A stretch of DNA of 64,000 nucleotides, from assembly GCA_040222235.1 (NCBI GenBank), contig JAVKDO010000071.1, positions 1-64,000 on the forward strand, in the 5' to 3' direction. Positions 42,901-52,493 of this stretch are shown piece by piece. The translations under genes were made by a program, and so were the position numbers. Source of the stretch: UBA6059 sp040222235 (GTDB taxonomy: Bacteria; Bacteroidota; Bacteroidia; Cytophagales; Cyclobacteriaceae). Numbering within the stretch: position 1 is the stretch's first letter; the number at the start of each line of letters is the position of its first letter. The notes beneath the pieces were generated by a model. That model made no database searches. It saw only the letters and a list, made by a program, of their open reading frames with translations, and was not told the DNA's origin.

Positions 42901-43923
42901 ATGCTTAAGCAACTACGCAGTATTCTCCTACCGCTCAGTATTCTCTTCATTCTGGGATTTCTTCTATTTCTTTTCAATCAGGTATCCCAAATCTATCTAG
43001 TGCTTTTGAGCATCAATACGACATTGGCGTATGTGGTCACAGGTCTGCTTGCAGCCACACTTATCTTTCTCATGGTGCTACCGGTAGTTCTTTTTCTTAA
43101 ACTGCCTTCGCCCTTGTCCCCTCCAGCGTCGTTGGCAGAAGTAGAGCAGTTCAAAGTGAGGCTTAAGAAGCGTCTGGCAAGTAATCAGTTTCTAAAGCAA
43201 AATAATATTGGCAATGAATCTCTAGAAGAAGCACTCTCTGCACTCGATGCAGAAGCCAATATTAGAATCAAGAAAACGGCGAATACCGTATTCCTGGCTA
43301 CCGCAATCTCGCAAAACGGAAAGCTTGACGCGCTGACCGTCCTTATTACTCAATCCAAGTTGATTTGGGATCTGGCACACCTTTACTACCAACGTCCAAG
43401 CTTACGCGACCTATCTCGCCTGTATGCCAATGTAGGGGCTGCTACATTCCTGGCAAGTCAAATCGAGGAGATCGACATTTCTGAGCAGATGGAGCCGATC
43501 ATAAGATCGCTATTTAAAGGAATGACGACCCAGTCAGTTCCGTTAGTCGGAAACTCTGCGACCATCATTATCGATTCTTTGCTGGAAGGTTCAACAAATG
43601 CCTTCCTCTCCCTTAGGGTGGGCGTCATTGCGCGCAACTACTGTAGCGGCCAATACTTTGCTACGCGCAAGGAAGCCAAGCTATCAGCCTTTAAGGAAGC
43701 ATCAGGTATGCTCGGGGCGATAGTGGTTTCTGCTTCTAAGAATGTCATAGCTGGAATCGTAGAAGCCACGAGAAGAACTGGGGTCAAAACAGTGAAAAGC
43801 GGTATCGATGCGGTGAAGCGAACCGGTGAGAAAATCAGTGGACAGGTTAGGAAAGCGAGCAGCAGGCTCAACCCTTTCACAACCACCATTAAGGAAATTC
43901 CAGCCGATACGCCTTCTCAGTAA
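42901..43923 (+). CDS. DUF697-like membrane protein
   Basis: A 340-residue protein. Two N-terminal membrane helices (about 8-30 and 40-68) are followed by a cytoplasmic helical region (VEQFKVRLKKRLASNQFL) and a C-terminal hydrophobic domain. The segments KTANTVFLATAISQNGKLDA and the GAATFLASQIEEIDI to VPLVGNSATIIIDSLLEG stretch fit the DUF697 (YcjF/TIGR01620-like) family. The last 60 residues are basic and Thr/Ser-rich. Its role is unknown. It lies between the DUF6134-like gene and the M16 protease gene. Confidence 0.78.
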   Translation: MLKQLRSILLPLSILFILGFLLFLFNQVSQIYLVLLSINTTLAYVVTGLLAATLIFLMVLPVVLFLKLPSPLSPPASLAEVEQFKVRLKKRLASNQFLKQNNIGNESLEEALSALDAEANIRIKKTANTVFLATAISQNGKLDALTVLITQSKLIWDLAHLYYQRPSLRDLSRLYANVGAATFLASQIEEIDISEQMEPIIRSLFKGMTTQSVPLVGNSATIIIDSLLEGSTNAFLSLRVGVIARNYCSGQYFATRKEAKLSAFKEASGMLGAIVVSASKNVIAGIVEATRRTGVKTVKSGIDAVKRTGEKISGQVRKASSRLNPFTTTIKEIPADTPSQ

Positions 43924-44011
43924 AACCCTCCTTCTTATCGTGCGTACGATCCTTGGACAGAACCATTTTTGGTTTTCTTTGTATATCAAACTGAACTTAT
44001 CATAAAGTCAA

Positions 44012-46852
44012 ATGCATAAATCTATTCTGACGGCATGTCGCCGAATTAGCCTGTTAGCCCTCATCGCATTCTCATCTCAGTTTGTATTCGCACAAGAGAC
44101 GAGTATTTCTGATAATCTCGAAGAAGCCATTCCGGTAGATGAGAATGTCAAAATCGGAAAATTGAGCAATGGGCTCACCTACTATATCCGTGGCAATGAT
44201 CGCCCGGCTGAGCGCTTGGAGCTCAGACTGGTGGTCAATGCAGGTGCCATATTGGAGTCGGAAGATCAGCTCGGACTTGCGCACTTCCTGGAGCACATGG
44301 CCTTCAATGGTACTAAGAACTTCGAGAAGAATGAGATCGTCAACTACCTGCAGTCCATAGGAGTAAGGTTCGGCGCTGACCTCAATGCCTACACCAGCTT
44401 CGATGAGACCGTCTATATGCTACCCATCCCTACAGACAATGATACGATTATCGACCAGGGTTTTCAAATACTAGAAGATTGGGCACACAATCTCTCCTTT
44501 GATCCTGAGGAAATCGAAAAAGAACGTGGAGTGGTCATTGAAGAATGGCGATTGGGCCAGGGTGCAGATCGGAGAATGCTGGACGAGTTCCTGCCTGTAC
44601 TCTTGAGAGACTCGAGGTACGCTGATCGTTTGCCGATAGGCACTAAGGAAAACCTGGAGACATTTGAGCACAGTAGCCTGACCAACTTCTACAAAGACTG
44701 GTATAGGCCGGAGCTGATGGCAGTCATTGCGGTAGGAGACCTGCCTGTGGATGAGATTGAAGCAAAGATCAAGCAGCATTTTAGCAATATCCCCACCGTC
44801 GAATCTCCAAAACCAAGGGAAGAATATGGCGTGCCGGATCATGAGGAAACGCTAGTCAATATATCCACGGACAAAGAAGCGAGCTACACGATCTCCAGGC
44901 TTTTCATCAAAACTGATCCTACGACCGATGAGACTTTAGGAGACTACCGCAATTGGCTGATGAACAGCATTTATACTGGCATGCTCAACCAGCGACTTAG
45001 TGAATTGACGCAACAAGCTGAGCCTCCATTCTTGTTCGGTTCCGTTTCCTACGGCTCATTCTTCGCAAGGACAAAGACCGCTTTTCAAGCCTTCTCTGTC
45101 ACGCAAGAGGACGGGATTGAGCAAGGTCTATCGGCGCTCTTAGCAGAAATAGAGCGTGTCAAGAGGTTCGGCTTCACGTCTACAGAGCTTGATCGCTATA
45201 AAATGGACATGCTGCAGAGCTATGAAGTGGCCTACAATGAAAGAGACAAGACGGAATCAGAAAACTATGTTAGCGAGTACCTGGGCAACTTTCTGGAAGC
45301 AGAGCCCATCCCTGGTATAGCCTTCGAATATGCCTTTGTGCAGAAATATATGGCCGGCATTTCGGTAGACGAGATCAACAGTTTGACTGATAAGTTGATT
45401 CGCGATGAAAACCGCGTTTTGGTCGTGACCGGTCCAGAGAAGGAAGGACTTGAATATCCGACTAAAGATGAATTGCTTGCAATACTTGACCAATCAGCCA
45501 GTATGGAACTCACGGCCTATGATGATGGGGATGTGGGCACAGAGTTGATGACTGACCTACCGGAAGCTGGAAGTATCGCGAGCACAGACTATCACGAGAA
45601 AGTTGACATCACTGAGCTCAAGCTCTCAAACGGAGTGACAGTGTACCTCAAGCCGACCGACTTCAAGAATGATCAGGTTATGATGACCTCCTTTAGCCCA
45701 GGTGGTCATTCTCTCGCTGATGACGCTAACTATATGTCGGCATCCAATGCCTCGTCTATCATTAATGTAAGCGGGGTAGCTGGATTCAGTAATGTTGATT
45801 TGCAAAAAATGCTCGCCGGCAAGTCGGTGAGCGTATCTCCTTTCATTAGGCAGCTTTCCGAAGGAGTACAGGGCAATTCTACTCCTCAAGATCTGGAGAC
45901 CCTACTACAACTCACCAACTTGTATTTCACTAACCCCACATTGGATGTGGATGCCTTCCAGTCCTTCATTACCCGTAACAAAGGCTTCCTTCAAAATCTA
46001 AACTCTAATCCGCAATTCTACTTTAATGACCAAGTGGCGCGCATCATGTCGCAAGGTCATTTGCGAGGTGGCGGCTTCCCAACAGAAGAGCAACTCGACA
46101 GTATAGACCCAGAATGGGCCTTAGATTTTTATAAGGAACGATTCGCTAATGCCAGCGATTTCACTTTCTGGTTTGTTGGCAACTTCGACGTTGAGGAGAT
46201 GAAGCCATTACTAGCAACCTATCTTGGTTCCCTACCGACAATAGAGCGTACCGACGAGTGGAAAGATGTAGGTGTTAGACCACCTAGCGGAATGGTCAGC
46301 GAAACGATCAATAAAGGAACAGATCCCAAGAGTATGGTCATCATGAATTTTACTGATGCCTTTGAGCGGACTAAAGAAGAAAACTTCTACTTCGGTGCAT
46401 TGGCTGATCTTATCAATATCAAACTCATCGAGATCCTCAGAGAAGAAAAAAGTGGTGTTTATGGCGCAGGATCAAACGGCAGTACGACCGGTTTGCCTTA
46501 TGAACACTATACATTCAGGATACAGTTTCCATGTGGCCCAGAAAATGTAGATGATCTCGTTGAAGCAACAAAAGGAATCATTACCTCCATCAAAGAAGAG
46601 GAGGTCACTGAAGAAAACCTTCAGAAGATTCGCGAACAAAGAAGACGAGCTTTTGAAGTCAACATTAAGGAGAACAATTACTGGCTCAATACACTTCGAT
46701 CGTACCATATCAATGGCTGGGACTTCAACGAAATACCTGAGTCAATTGAAAAACTAGATGAGTTAGAAGGAGATAAGATTAGAGAGGTCGCCAAGAAGTA
46801 CCTTTCTACAGACAAATACATTCAGATTGTATTGATGCCAGAAGGTGAATAA
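44012..46852 (+). CDS. M16 family zinc metalloprotease, two-domain
   Basis: A 946-residue exported peptidase: signal peptide (1-27, ending VFAQ), then the inverted zinc motif H91-FLE94-H95 with the distal glutamate in EERGVVIEEW-type sequence (ERGVVIEEWRLGQGAD). The first M16 half is active and a second, inactive half (KLSNGVTVYLKPTDFKNDQV onward) forms the clam shell. Length and twin-half layout match periplasmic pitrilysin-like proteases of Bacteroidota. It ends about 20 bases before a bidirectional terminator shared with the tRNA unit. Confidence 0.94.
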   Translation: MHKSILTACRRISLLALIAFSSQFVFAQETSISDNLEEAIPVDENVKIGKLSNGLTYYIRGNDRPAERLELRLVVNAGAILESEDQLGLAHFLEHMAFNGTKNFEKNEIVNYLQSIGVRFGADLNAYTSFDETVYMLPIPTDNDTIIDQGFQILEDWAHNLSFDPEEIEKERGVVIEEWRLGQGADRRMLDEFLPVLLRDSRYADRLPIGTKENLETFEHSSLTNFYKDWYRPELMAVIAVGDLPVDEIEAKIKQHFSNIPTVESPKPREEYGVPDHEETLVNISTDKEASYTISRLFIKTDPTTDETLGDYRNWLMNSIYTGMLNQRLSELTQQAEPPFLFGSVSYGSFFARTKTAFQAFSVTQEDGIEQGLSALLAEIERVKRFGFTSTELDRYKMDMLQSYEVAYNERDKTESENYVSEYLGNFLEAEPIPGIAFEYAFVQKYMAGISVDEINSLTDKLIRDENRVLVVTGPEKEGLEYPTKDELLAILDQSASMELTAYDDGDVGTELMTDLPEAGSIASTDYHEKVDITELKLSNGVTVYLKPTDFKNDQVMMTSFSPGGHSLADDANYMSASNASSIINVSGVAGFSNVDLQKMLAGKSVSVSPFIRQLSEGVQGNSTPQDLETLLQLTNLYFTNPTLDVDAFQSFITRNKGFLQNLNSNPQFYFNDQVARIMSQGHLRGGGFPTEEQLDSIDPEWALDFYKERFANASDFTFWFVGNFDVEEMKPLLATYLGSLPTIERTDEWKDVGVRPPSGMVSETINKGTDPKSMVIMNFTDAFERTKEENFYFGALADLINIKLIEILREEKSGVYGAGSNGSTTGLPYEHYTFRIQFPCGPENVDDLVEATKGIITSIKEEEVTEENLQKIREQRRRAFEVNIKENNYWLNTLRSYHINGWDFNEIPESIEKLDELEGDKIREVAKKYLSTDKYIQIVLMPEGE

Positions 46853-46874
46853 AAGCGTTCCGGCACCCAGCAAC

Positions 46875-46908
46875 AAAAAAGGCTCTGAAACTAATCAGAG
46901 CCTTTTTT
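46875..46908. terminator. bidirectional terminator between the M16 gene and the tRNA genes
   Basis: The stem GGCTCTGA / TCAGAGCC (46881-46888 with 46895-46902) is flanked by six A and six T residues, so it can stop transcription from the protease gene on the plus strand and from the tRNA unit on the minus strand. Confidence 0.88.
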
Positions 46909-46914
46909 GTGAAG

Positions 46915-47000
46915 TACCTCGGGCGGGACTTGAACCCGCACGGACTTTAAGGTCCACAGGATTTTAAGTCCTGCGTGTCTACCAATTCCACCACCGAGGC
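46915..47000 (-). tRNA. tRNA-Leu (anticodon TAA)
   Basis: On the minus strand the gene starts GCCTCGGTGGTGGAATTGGT and has the long variable arm typical of leucine tRNAs. The anticodon stem AGGACTTAAAATCCT gives TAA. The T-arm is GGGTTCAAGTCCC, and the acceptor ends CCGAGGT with discriminator A. The first acceptor pair is G-U, and CCA is not encoded. It is downstream of tRNA-Gly and upstream of the terminator, so both are probably one transcript. Confidence 0.97.
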
Positions 47001-47038
47001 GTTACCTACAGCGTAGATACTACCTTCTAAAAACAAGT

Positions 47039-47058
47039 ATGCCGCATAAATGCGGCAT
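47039..47058 (-). other. perfect hairpin between the two tRNA genes
   Basis: ATGCCGCA / TGCGGCAT forms an eight-base perfect stem with a four-base loop, directly after tRNA-Gly. On the minus strand a run of T follows after a few bases (ACTTGTTTTT). It may be a tRNA processing spacer or a weak terminator. Confidence 0.55.
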
Positions 47059-47072
47059 GGACTTGAATCTTG

Positions 47073-47145
<73 letters not shown>

Positions 47146-47170
47146 ATTCCTCTTTCGTTCAAAAGGATTG

Positions 47171-47200
47171 CAAATTTAATTGAAGCTTAGAACTTTGCAA
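47171..47200 (-). promoter_or_regulatory. promoter of the tRNA-Gly/tRNA-Leu unit
   Basis: The minus strand carries TTG (47200-47198), 19 bases, then TAAATTTG (47178-47171), an exact match to TTG-N19-TAnnTTTG. The -7 element ends 25 bases before the mature tRNA-Gly 5' end, leaving a short leader for RNase P. Confidence 0.75.
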
Positions 47201-47269
47201 CATGCTACAGCAAATATTTAGCGTGATATTTCGTCGGGTTAATATTGATTTCCCGTCCTTTGTAGAAGC

Positions 47270-48160
47270 ATGAAGATATTGCCCACATTGACATTCGTGA
47301 TCCTTGCTTTTGCTAGCTGCGAGCAAGAGGACAAAAGAGATTTTCAAGTAGCAATCGACAACACGCTATTTCAGATCGGTAAACCACTGGCTGAGGTGAC
47401 TGACTCGAGGTTAGATGAGGTCAGTGGCATGGTGGTCAGCCGCAAGAATCCGAGCCATCTCTGGGTGCATAATGATAGTGGCGATGATCCAAAACTCTAT
47501 CTCATCGACTTGGAAGCTCAAATTAAAATGACTGTCATATTAGAAGGTGTTGAAGCAATTGATTGGGAGGACTTGACTTGGCGGAATCATAATGGCAAAA
47601 GCCAACTCATCATTGGTGATATTGGTGACAATAAAGCGCTGCGAGACAACATCAGTCTTCATATAATAGATGAACCTCTTTTCCAAGGTCAGGACAAACT
47701 CTCTATTCCAAATGCAGAGATCACTACGGTCAACCTTCGATACCAAGAAGGCCCACGGGATGCAGAATCTCTTGCCTATGACCCTACCAGTGATCGGGTG
47801 ATCATCATTACTAAGCGGGAAGAAAACGTCATGGTATATGAGTTCAAACTAGAAGGCCAGGATGAATTGGTGCTATCATCAAGTGGGAAAATCAATTGGA
47901 GAAACTTCACCAGTGCAGACATCAACAGCGATGGACAAGTCCTTGTCAAGAATTATAATGTAGTCTTTTACTGGCCTACGGGTTCCAAATCGGTTGCTGA
48001 AAGCATCCTGCAAGAAGATCCAGCGAGAGTTCCTTACATCATCGAGCCACAAGGCGAGGCGATTGCCTGGGACAGCCTCGGTGGATTCTATACCCTAAGC
48101 GAGCACAATATGAATACCAAACAGTTGCTCTACTATTATGCTCCCATGCAGAAGGACTAA
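47270..48160 (+). CDS. lipoprotein with beta-propeller-like repeats, function unknown
   Basis: A 296-residue lipoprotein with signal peptide and lipobox LAFASC (Cys17). The mature part has repeated beta-rich units: DEVSGMVVSRKNPSHLWVHN, IDWEDLTWRNHNGKSQLIIG, DAESLAYDPTSDRVIIITKR and GEAIAWDSLGGFYTLSEHN. These repeats suggest a propeller of the SdiA-regulated/phytase-like type. A calcium or ligand site cannot be assigned. Its 3' end overlaps the converging mutS by 4 bases. It stands alone on its strand after the tRNA genes. Confidence 0.78.
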   Translation: MKILPTLTFVILAFASCEQEDKRDFQVAIDNTLFQIGKPLAEVTDSRLDEVSGMVVSRKNPSHLWVHNDSGDDPKLYLIDLEAQIKMTVILEGVEAIDWEDLTWRNHNGKSQLIIGDIGDNKALRDNISLHIIDEPLFQGQDKLSIPNAEITTVNLRYQEGPRDAESLAYDPTSDRVIIITKREENVMVYEFKLEGQDELVLSSSGKINWRNFTSADINSDGQVLVKNYNVVFYWPTGSKSVAESILQEDPARVPYIIEPQGEAIAWDSLGGFYTLSEHNMNTKQLLYYYAPMQKD

Positions 48161-50769
48161 CCCTTTAGTATCGTCTTGATTTCGTTGAGCTTGAGCAATG
48201 CCTCCACTGGTGACATACGATTGATATCTATATCATTGAGGATCTTTCGCACCTCCTCAAAGTGAGGATCAGCTTCAAAAAGACTCATCTGAAAATTGCT
48301 CTTCGGTAAGTCTTGCAGCTTATCGTGATCTTTTTCCTTGATCTTATCTTTTTCAAGATGCTGCATGATCTCATTAGCACGAATGACCACCTCATTGGGC
48401 ATACCTGCCATCTGAGCTACGTGAATACCAAAGCTGTGCTCACTACCCCCTTCGACAAGCTTGCGCATGAAGATCACCTTGTTATCCATCTCCCTAACGG
48501 AAACATTAAAATTCTTGATTCTCGGAAAATCATTGGTGAGCTGATTGAGCTCATGATAATGGGTCGCAAAGAGCGTCTTGGCCTTGAACTTGGGGTGCTT
48601 GTGTAAGTACTCGACGATAGACCAGGCGATCGAGATGCCGTCATAGGTACTTGTCCCTCGCCCAATCTCATCCATCAGGATTAGGCTCCTAGAGGACAGG
48701 TTGTTGAGGATAGAGGCGGTCTCGGTCATCTCCACCATGAATGTCGACTCTCCTTTTGACAAATTGTCCGAGGCGCCTACTCTTGTAAACACCTTATCTA
48801 CCAGCCCAATTCTTGCATAGGTGGCTGGTACGTGGCAGCCCATTTGTGCCATAAGTACGATTAATGCCGTCTGTCGGAGCAGTGCAGACTTACCTGCCAT
48901 GTTCGGGCCGGTAATCATCATCAACTGCTGTGAAGTATCATCCAGGAACACATCATTGGGTACATAGGACTCTCCAGGCGGAAGATGCTGCTCTATCACT
49001 GGATGTCGACCTTCTTTGATGTCAATCTCCATTTCATCGGTGATATTGGGCTTCCCGTAGCTATTCTTTCGCGATAGCACCGCAAAACTGATCAGGCAGT
49101 CCAGTGTAGCGATTACCTGTCCATCTTGCTGTACCTGCGGCACAAACTCAACGGCATCCTGAATGAGCTGAAGATAAATCCGAGACTCTATGGCGACCAT
49201 CTTGTCCTCTGCGGAGATGATTTTCTCCTCATAGATCTTCAACTCCTCAGTGATGTAACGCTCGGCATTGACCAGCGTCTGCTTCCTGATCCATTCCTCG
49301 GGCACCTTGTCCTTATGCGCGTTGCTCACCTCCAGGTAGTAGCCAAAAACCCTGTTATAGGCGATTTTGAGTGAGGTGATCCCTGTGCGCTCCTTCTCTC
49401 TTGTTTGTAGCTCTATTAAGTAGTCCTTACCAGAATAGGCAATCTTGCGGAGTTCATCCAGGTCATCATCAATGCCATCATTGATCAAGTTTCCCTGATT
49501 GCTAACGATTGGCACCTCCTCTTTCAACAGTGTATCAATCTTTGAAAAAAGAAAATCACAAGGATCGATCTGACTGGCAATCAGTTGTAAAGCTTCATCT
49601 CCCTCGGCTAGGAGCAATTCCCTAATCGGTCCAAGAAGACTTAACGCTTTCTTGAGTTGGTTAAACTCACGTGGATTGATACGTCCAACCGCTACTTTGG
49701 AGATGAGCCGCTCCAGGTCAGCCATCGGCTTTAGCAAGTCGACCAGTTGTGCCACCAGTTCATCGTTTTCCGATAGGGCATTGACAATACTAAGTCGTCG
49801 ATCTATCGCCTCCTTATTTTTTAACGGTAGGATGACCCACTTCTTCAGCATACGGGAGCCCATCGCCGTATGGGTATGATCAAGCACATCGATGAGTGGA
49901 ATGCCATCGGACTGCTGAGAGGTAAGCAACTCAAGATTACGGATCGTAAACTTGTCCAACCACACATATTTTTCCTCTTCGATCCTGGAGATAGATCGGA
50001 TGTGGCGTATATCCTTATGCTCAGTATCCTCGAGATAATAGAGGATAGCACCTGCAGCTACCACCGCCTGATTCATTTCTTCAATGCCAAACCCCTTCAG
50101 GTTGGCAGTACCAAATTGTGCGGTCAATTTTTCATAACCATACTCTGTACCATAAACCCAGTCTTCAAGCCCATAGGTATTGTAGGCGTCACCAAAATGC
50201 TGCTCGATATCAGCGCGGTTGCCTTTGTTGAAGATGAGCTCCGAAGGCAAGAAGCTCTGGATTAGCTTCTCGATATAAGGCCAGGCCCCCATCGACACCA
50301 TAAATTCGCCAGTGGAAAGGTCTAGAAAGGCAATACCAATGCTCTCACCTTGCACACTCAAAGAAGCCAGGTAATTATTGGTCTTTTTGTCCAAGACATT
50401 GTCATGCATGGAGAGTCCTGGCGTCACCAGCTCAGTGACGCCTCGCTTGACAATCCCCTTCACTGACTTGGGGTCTTCCAGCTGATCACAGATCGCCACG
50501 CGATGACCTGCACGCACCAATTTCGGTAAATAAGTGTCCAGCGAGTGGTGCGGGAAGCCAGCTAACTCAATATGACTAGCGGCTCCATTGGCGCGCTTAG
50601 TAAGCACTATGTCTAGTGTGCTACTAGCCCTAACTGCATCCTCCCCAAAAGTCTCGTAAAAGTCGCCCACCCTGAATAGCAACAGCGCACCTGGGTAGCG
50701 CTTCTTGATCGCATTATACTGCTTCATCAAGGGCGTTTCGGTGGCAGATTTAGACTTGCTTTTGGCCAT
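48157..50769 (-). CDS. mutS: DNA mismatch repair protein MutS
   Basis: Recognises mispairs and starts repair. It has 870 residues. The N-terminal mismatch-binding domain has the Phe-x-Glu pair in VGDFYETFGEDAV (F and E contacts). Connector, lever and clamp regions follow, and the ABC ATPase domain holds Walker A GPNMAGKSALLRQ, signature SLFMVEMTE-like STFMVEMTETASILN and Walker B LILMDEIGRGTSTYDG. The tail has helix-turn-helix and the short dimer segment. The Phe-Glu pair identifies MutS1 rather than MutS2. The upstream gap holds a nested palindrome. Confidence 0.98.
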   Translation of the reverse strand: MAKSKSKSATETPLMKQYNAIKKRYPGALLLFRVGDFYETFGEDAVRASSTLDIVLTKRANGAASHIELAGFPHHSLDTYLPKLVRAGHRVAICDQLEDPKSVKGIVKRGVTELVTPGLSMHDNVLDKKTNNYLASLSVQGESIGIAFLDLSTGEFMVSMGAWPYIEKLIQSFLPSELIFNKGNRADIEQHFGDAYNTYGLEDWVYGTEYGYEKLTAQFGTANLKGFGIEEMNQAVVAAGAILYYLEDTEHKDIRHIRSISRIEEEKYVWLDKFTIRNLELLTSQQSDGIPLIDVLDHTHTAMGSRMLKKWVILPLKNKEAIDRRLSIVNALSENDELVAQLVDLLKPMADLERLISKVAVGRINPREFNQLKKALSLLGPIRELLLAEGDEALQLIASQIDPCDFLFSKIDTLLKEEVPIVSNQGNLINDGIDDDLDELRKIAYSGKDYLIELQTREKERTGITSLKIAYNRVFGYYLEVSNAHKDKVPEEWIRKQTLVNAERYITEELKIYEEKIISAEDKMVAIESRIYLQLIQDAVEFVPQVQQDGQVIATLDCLISFAVLSRKNSYGKPNITDEMEIDIKEGRHPVIEQHLPPGESYVPNDVFLDDTSQQLMMITGPNMAGKSALLRQTALIVLMAQMGCHVPATYARIGLVDKVFTRVGASDNLSKGESTFMVEMTETASILNNLSSRSLILMDEIGRGTSTYDGISIAWSIVEYLHKHPKFKAKTLFATHYHELNQLTNDFPRIKNFNVSVREMDNKVIFMRKLVEGGSEHSFGIHVAQMAGMPNEVVIRANEIMQHLEKDKIKEKDHDKLQDLPKSNFQMSLFEADPHFEEVRKILNDIDINRMSPVEALLKLNEIKTILKG

Positions 50770-50865
50770 GGAAAGTAGAGGAAATGGAAATGTTTAGCTT
50801 TGCTAAAGGCATCATTACAATGACCTTGCAATAATAAGGTGAGTTCGGAAAAAATGTGTTCAAAA

Positions 50866-50997
50866 TATGCTGATATTCAATTGATTAATATTTCGACAGG
50901 CTCAATATGACAGCTTTATTAACCTTGCTGTCACGTTGAGGCTCTCGAAACGATTCCTAGTAGGTACAAAGGCACAAATCAATTGAATATCAGCATA
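50866..50997. repeat. nested double palindrome upstream of mutS
   Basis: The outer arms are 21-base perfect inverted repeats (50866-50886 and 50977-50997, outer ends TATGCTGA / TCAGCATA). The inner arms are 24-base imperfect inverted repeats (50891-50914 and 50927-50950; TTTCGACAGGCTCAA against its complement). The inner part resembles REP-like palindromes common in Bacteroidota, and the outer is a separate, cleaner palindrome around it. It sits in the 282-base gap between mutS and the SpoU gene. Confidence 0.85.
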
Positions 50998-51051
50998 ATA
51001 GATGATTGTTTAAAATTGAACTCAGTCTAACACTAAATAGCATCCCGAATT

Positions 51052-51594
51052 ATGCGGAAATTAAAAAATGAAGAGCTAGATAGGCTAAGTCCTGAGGCAT
51101 TTCGGCAGAGTCAAAAATTGCCCATTCGGGTATTGCTAGATAATGTCAGAAGCTTAAATAATGTGGGGTCAGCTTTTCGGACAAGTGATGCTTTCAGAGT
51201 CGACCAGATTATCCTAACGGGAATCACCGGACAGCCTCCACATCGCGAGATACAAAAGACTGCTCTAGGAGCTACCGATAATGTGGATTGGTGCTATGAG
51301 AAGACCACTGCTGAGGCTATCGCCAAACTCAAAGCTGATACCTGGACGATAGTCAGCATTGAGCAGGTAGATCAGAGCGTGAGTCTTGATATTTTCATGC
51401 CTGATGCAGACCAGAAGTATTGCTTCATCTTCGGTAATGAGGTGTTTGGCGTGGAAGATGAGGCAGTGAATGCATCAGACATATGCATCGAGATCCCTCA
51501 GTTTGGCACCAAGCATTCGCTGAATATCTCCGTGTCTATCGGAATTGTCCTTTGGGATTTTGCAGTTAAGTCAAAGTTCAGAGGAATCAGCTAA
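51052..51594 (+). CDS. SpoU/TrmH family RNA 2'-O-methyltransferase
   Basis: A 180-residue single-domain SPOUT methyltransferase. Motif 1 is LLDNVRSLNNVGSAFRTSDA, motif 2 CFIFGNEVFGVEDEAV and motif 3 IEIPQFGTKHSLNISVSIGI, forming the knotted SAM site. There is no N-terminal RNA-binding extension, so substrate choice (tRNA or rRNA position) is open; TrmH proper is longer. It converges with the class IV aminotransferase gene, overlapping by 4 bases. Confidence 0.93.
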   Translation: MRKLKNEELDRLSPEAFRQSQKLPIRVLLDNVRSLNNVGSAFRTSDAFRVDQIILTGITGQPPHREIQKTALGATDNVDWCYEKTTAEAIAKLKADTWTIVSIEQVDQSVSLDIFMPDADQKYCFIFGNEVFGVEDEAVNASDICIEIPQFGTKHSLNISVSIGIVLWDFAVKSKFRGIS

Positions 51595-52484
51595 ACTGGC
51601 TCACAAAGTGACGGAATCACTGCCTTGAAGGCTTTGTGAATCACATCGAATACTTCTCGCTTGTCTCGGATCGCGCGACCATCAATTTCAACAACAGGTG
51701 TGAGCTCTCCCATCGTACCGGTGGCAAACACACAGTCCGCATTATAAAACTCAGTGATGGAGAGATTGCGCTCCTCCATGGTCAAGCCCAGCTCTCGAAC
51801 TATATCCATTGTTGTACCCCTTGTGATTCCCGGTAGGCAAGCATCCGCATAGGGTGTGAACACCTTGCCTTCCTTGATTATAAACAGGTTCACATCATTG
51901 AGCTCGGCCACAAACCCATTTTGGTCATACATCACAGCCGCATCTTTTCCAGCTGCATTGGCTTGAATTTTGGCAAGTATGTTATTGAGCAGGTTGTTAT
52001 GATGAATCTTCGAATCGAGATACTGGGGGCCATTGCGACGGATTGCAGAAGAGATCACCTTGATGCCAGTAGCATTGTCGTAGACGAGTGGCTTCCATTC
52101 TGCTATGACAATCAGACAACTGCCTTTGGTATTGACTCTTGGATCCATGCCTGAGGTGACCTTCTCACCCCTCGTCAATGTCAGGCGAATATGTGTATCC
52201 TGCTTCATGCCATTCGCTTCCAAAGTCGACTTAATGGCGGCCTTCACCTTCTCATGGGTGGGGATATCTACAAAGGCCAACGCATGCGCCGACTCCTTGA
52301 GCCTATTGAGGTGCTCGGAAAGACAAACGATACCCTCTGGGTAAACGCGCAAGCCCTCCCATACTGCATCCCCTCCTTGCACGACACTGTCAAATACGGA
52401 GACTTTGGCCTCTGCTCTTGGCAAGAGCTCTCCACCTACATGAATAATTAGATCTCTGTTCTTCGGGTTGTACTGTTGTAGCAT
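51591..52484 (-). CDS. class IV PLP aminotransferase (branched-chain/D-amino-acid type)
   Basis: A 297-residue fold-type IV aminotransferase. The PLP lysine is K159 in QYLDSKIHHNNLLNN. Other family segments are VVQGGDAVWEGLRVY, RLTLTRG, GFVAELNDVNLFII and PGITRGTTMDIV. The DSK context resembles D-amino-acid aminotransferase and 4-amino-4-deoxychorismate lyase relatives as much as IlvE, so no symbol is given. It is 9 bases downstream of a sulfotransferase-like gene, suggesting a shared pathway on an amino-acid-derived or amino-sulfonate substrate. Confidence 0.88.
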   Translation of the reverse strand: MLQQYNPKNRDLIIHVGGELLPRAEAKVSVFDSVVQGGDAVWEGLRVYPEGIVCLSEHLNRLKESAHALAFVDIPTHEKVKAAIKSTLEANGMKQDTHIRLTLTRGEKVTSGMDPRVNTKGSCLIVIAEWKPLVYDNATGIKVISSAIRRNGPQYLDSKIHHNNLLNNILAKIQANAAGKDAAVMYDQNGFVAELNDVNLFIIKEGKVFTPYADACLPGITRGTTMDIVRELGLTMEERNLSITEFYNADCVFATGTMGELTPVVEIDGRAIRDKREVFDVIHKAFKAVIPSLCEPV

Positions 52485-52493
52485 AGTCGGCTT

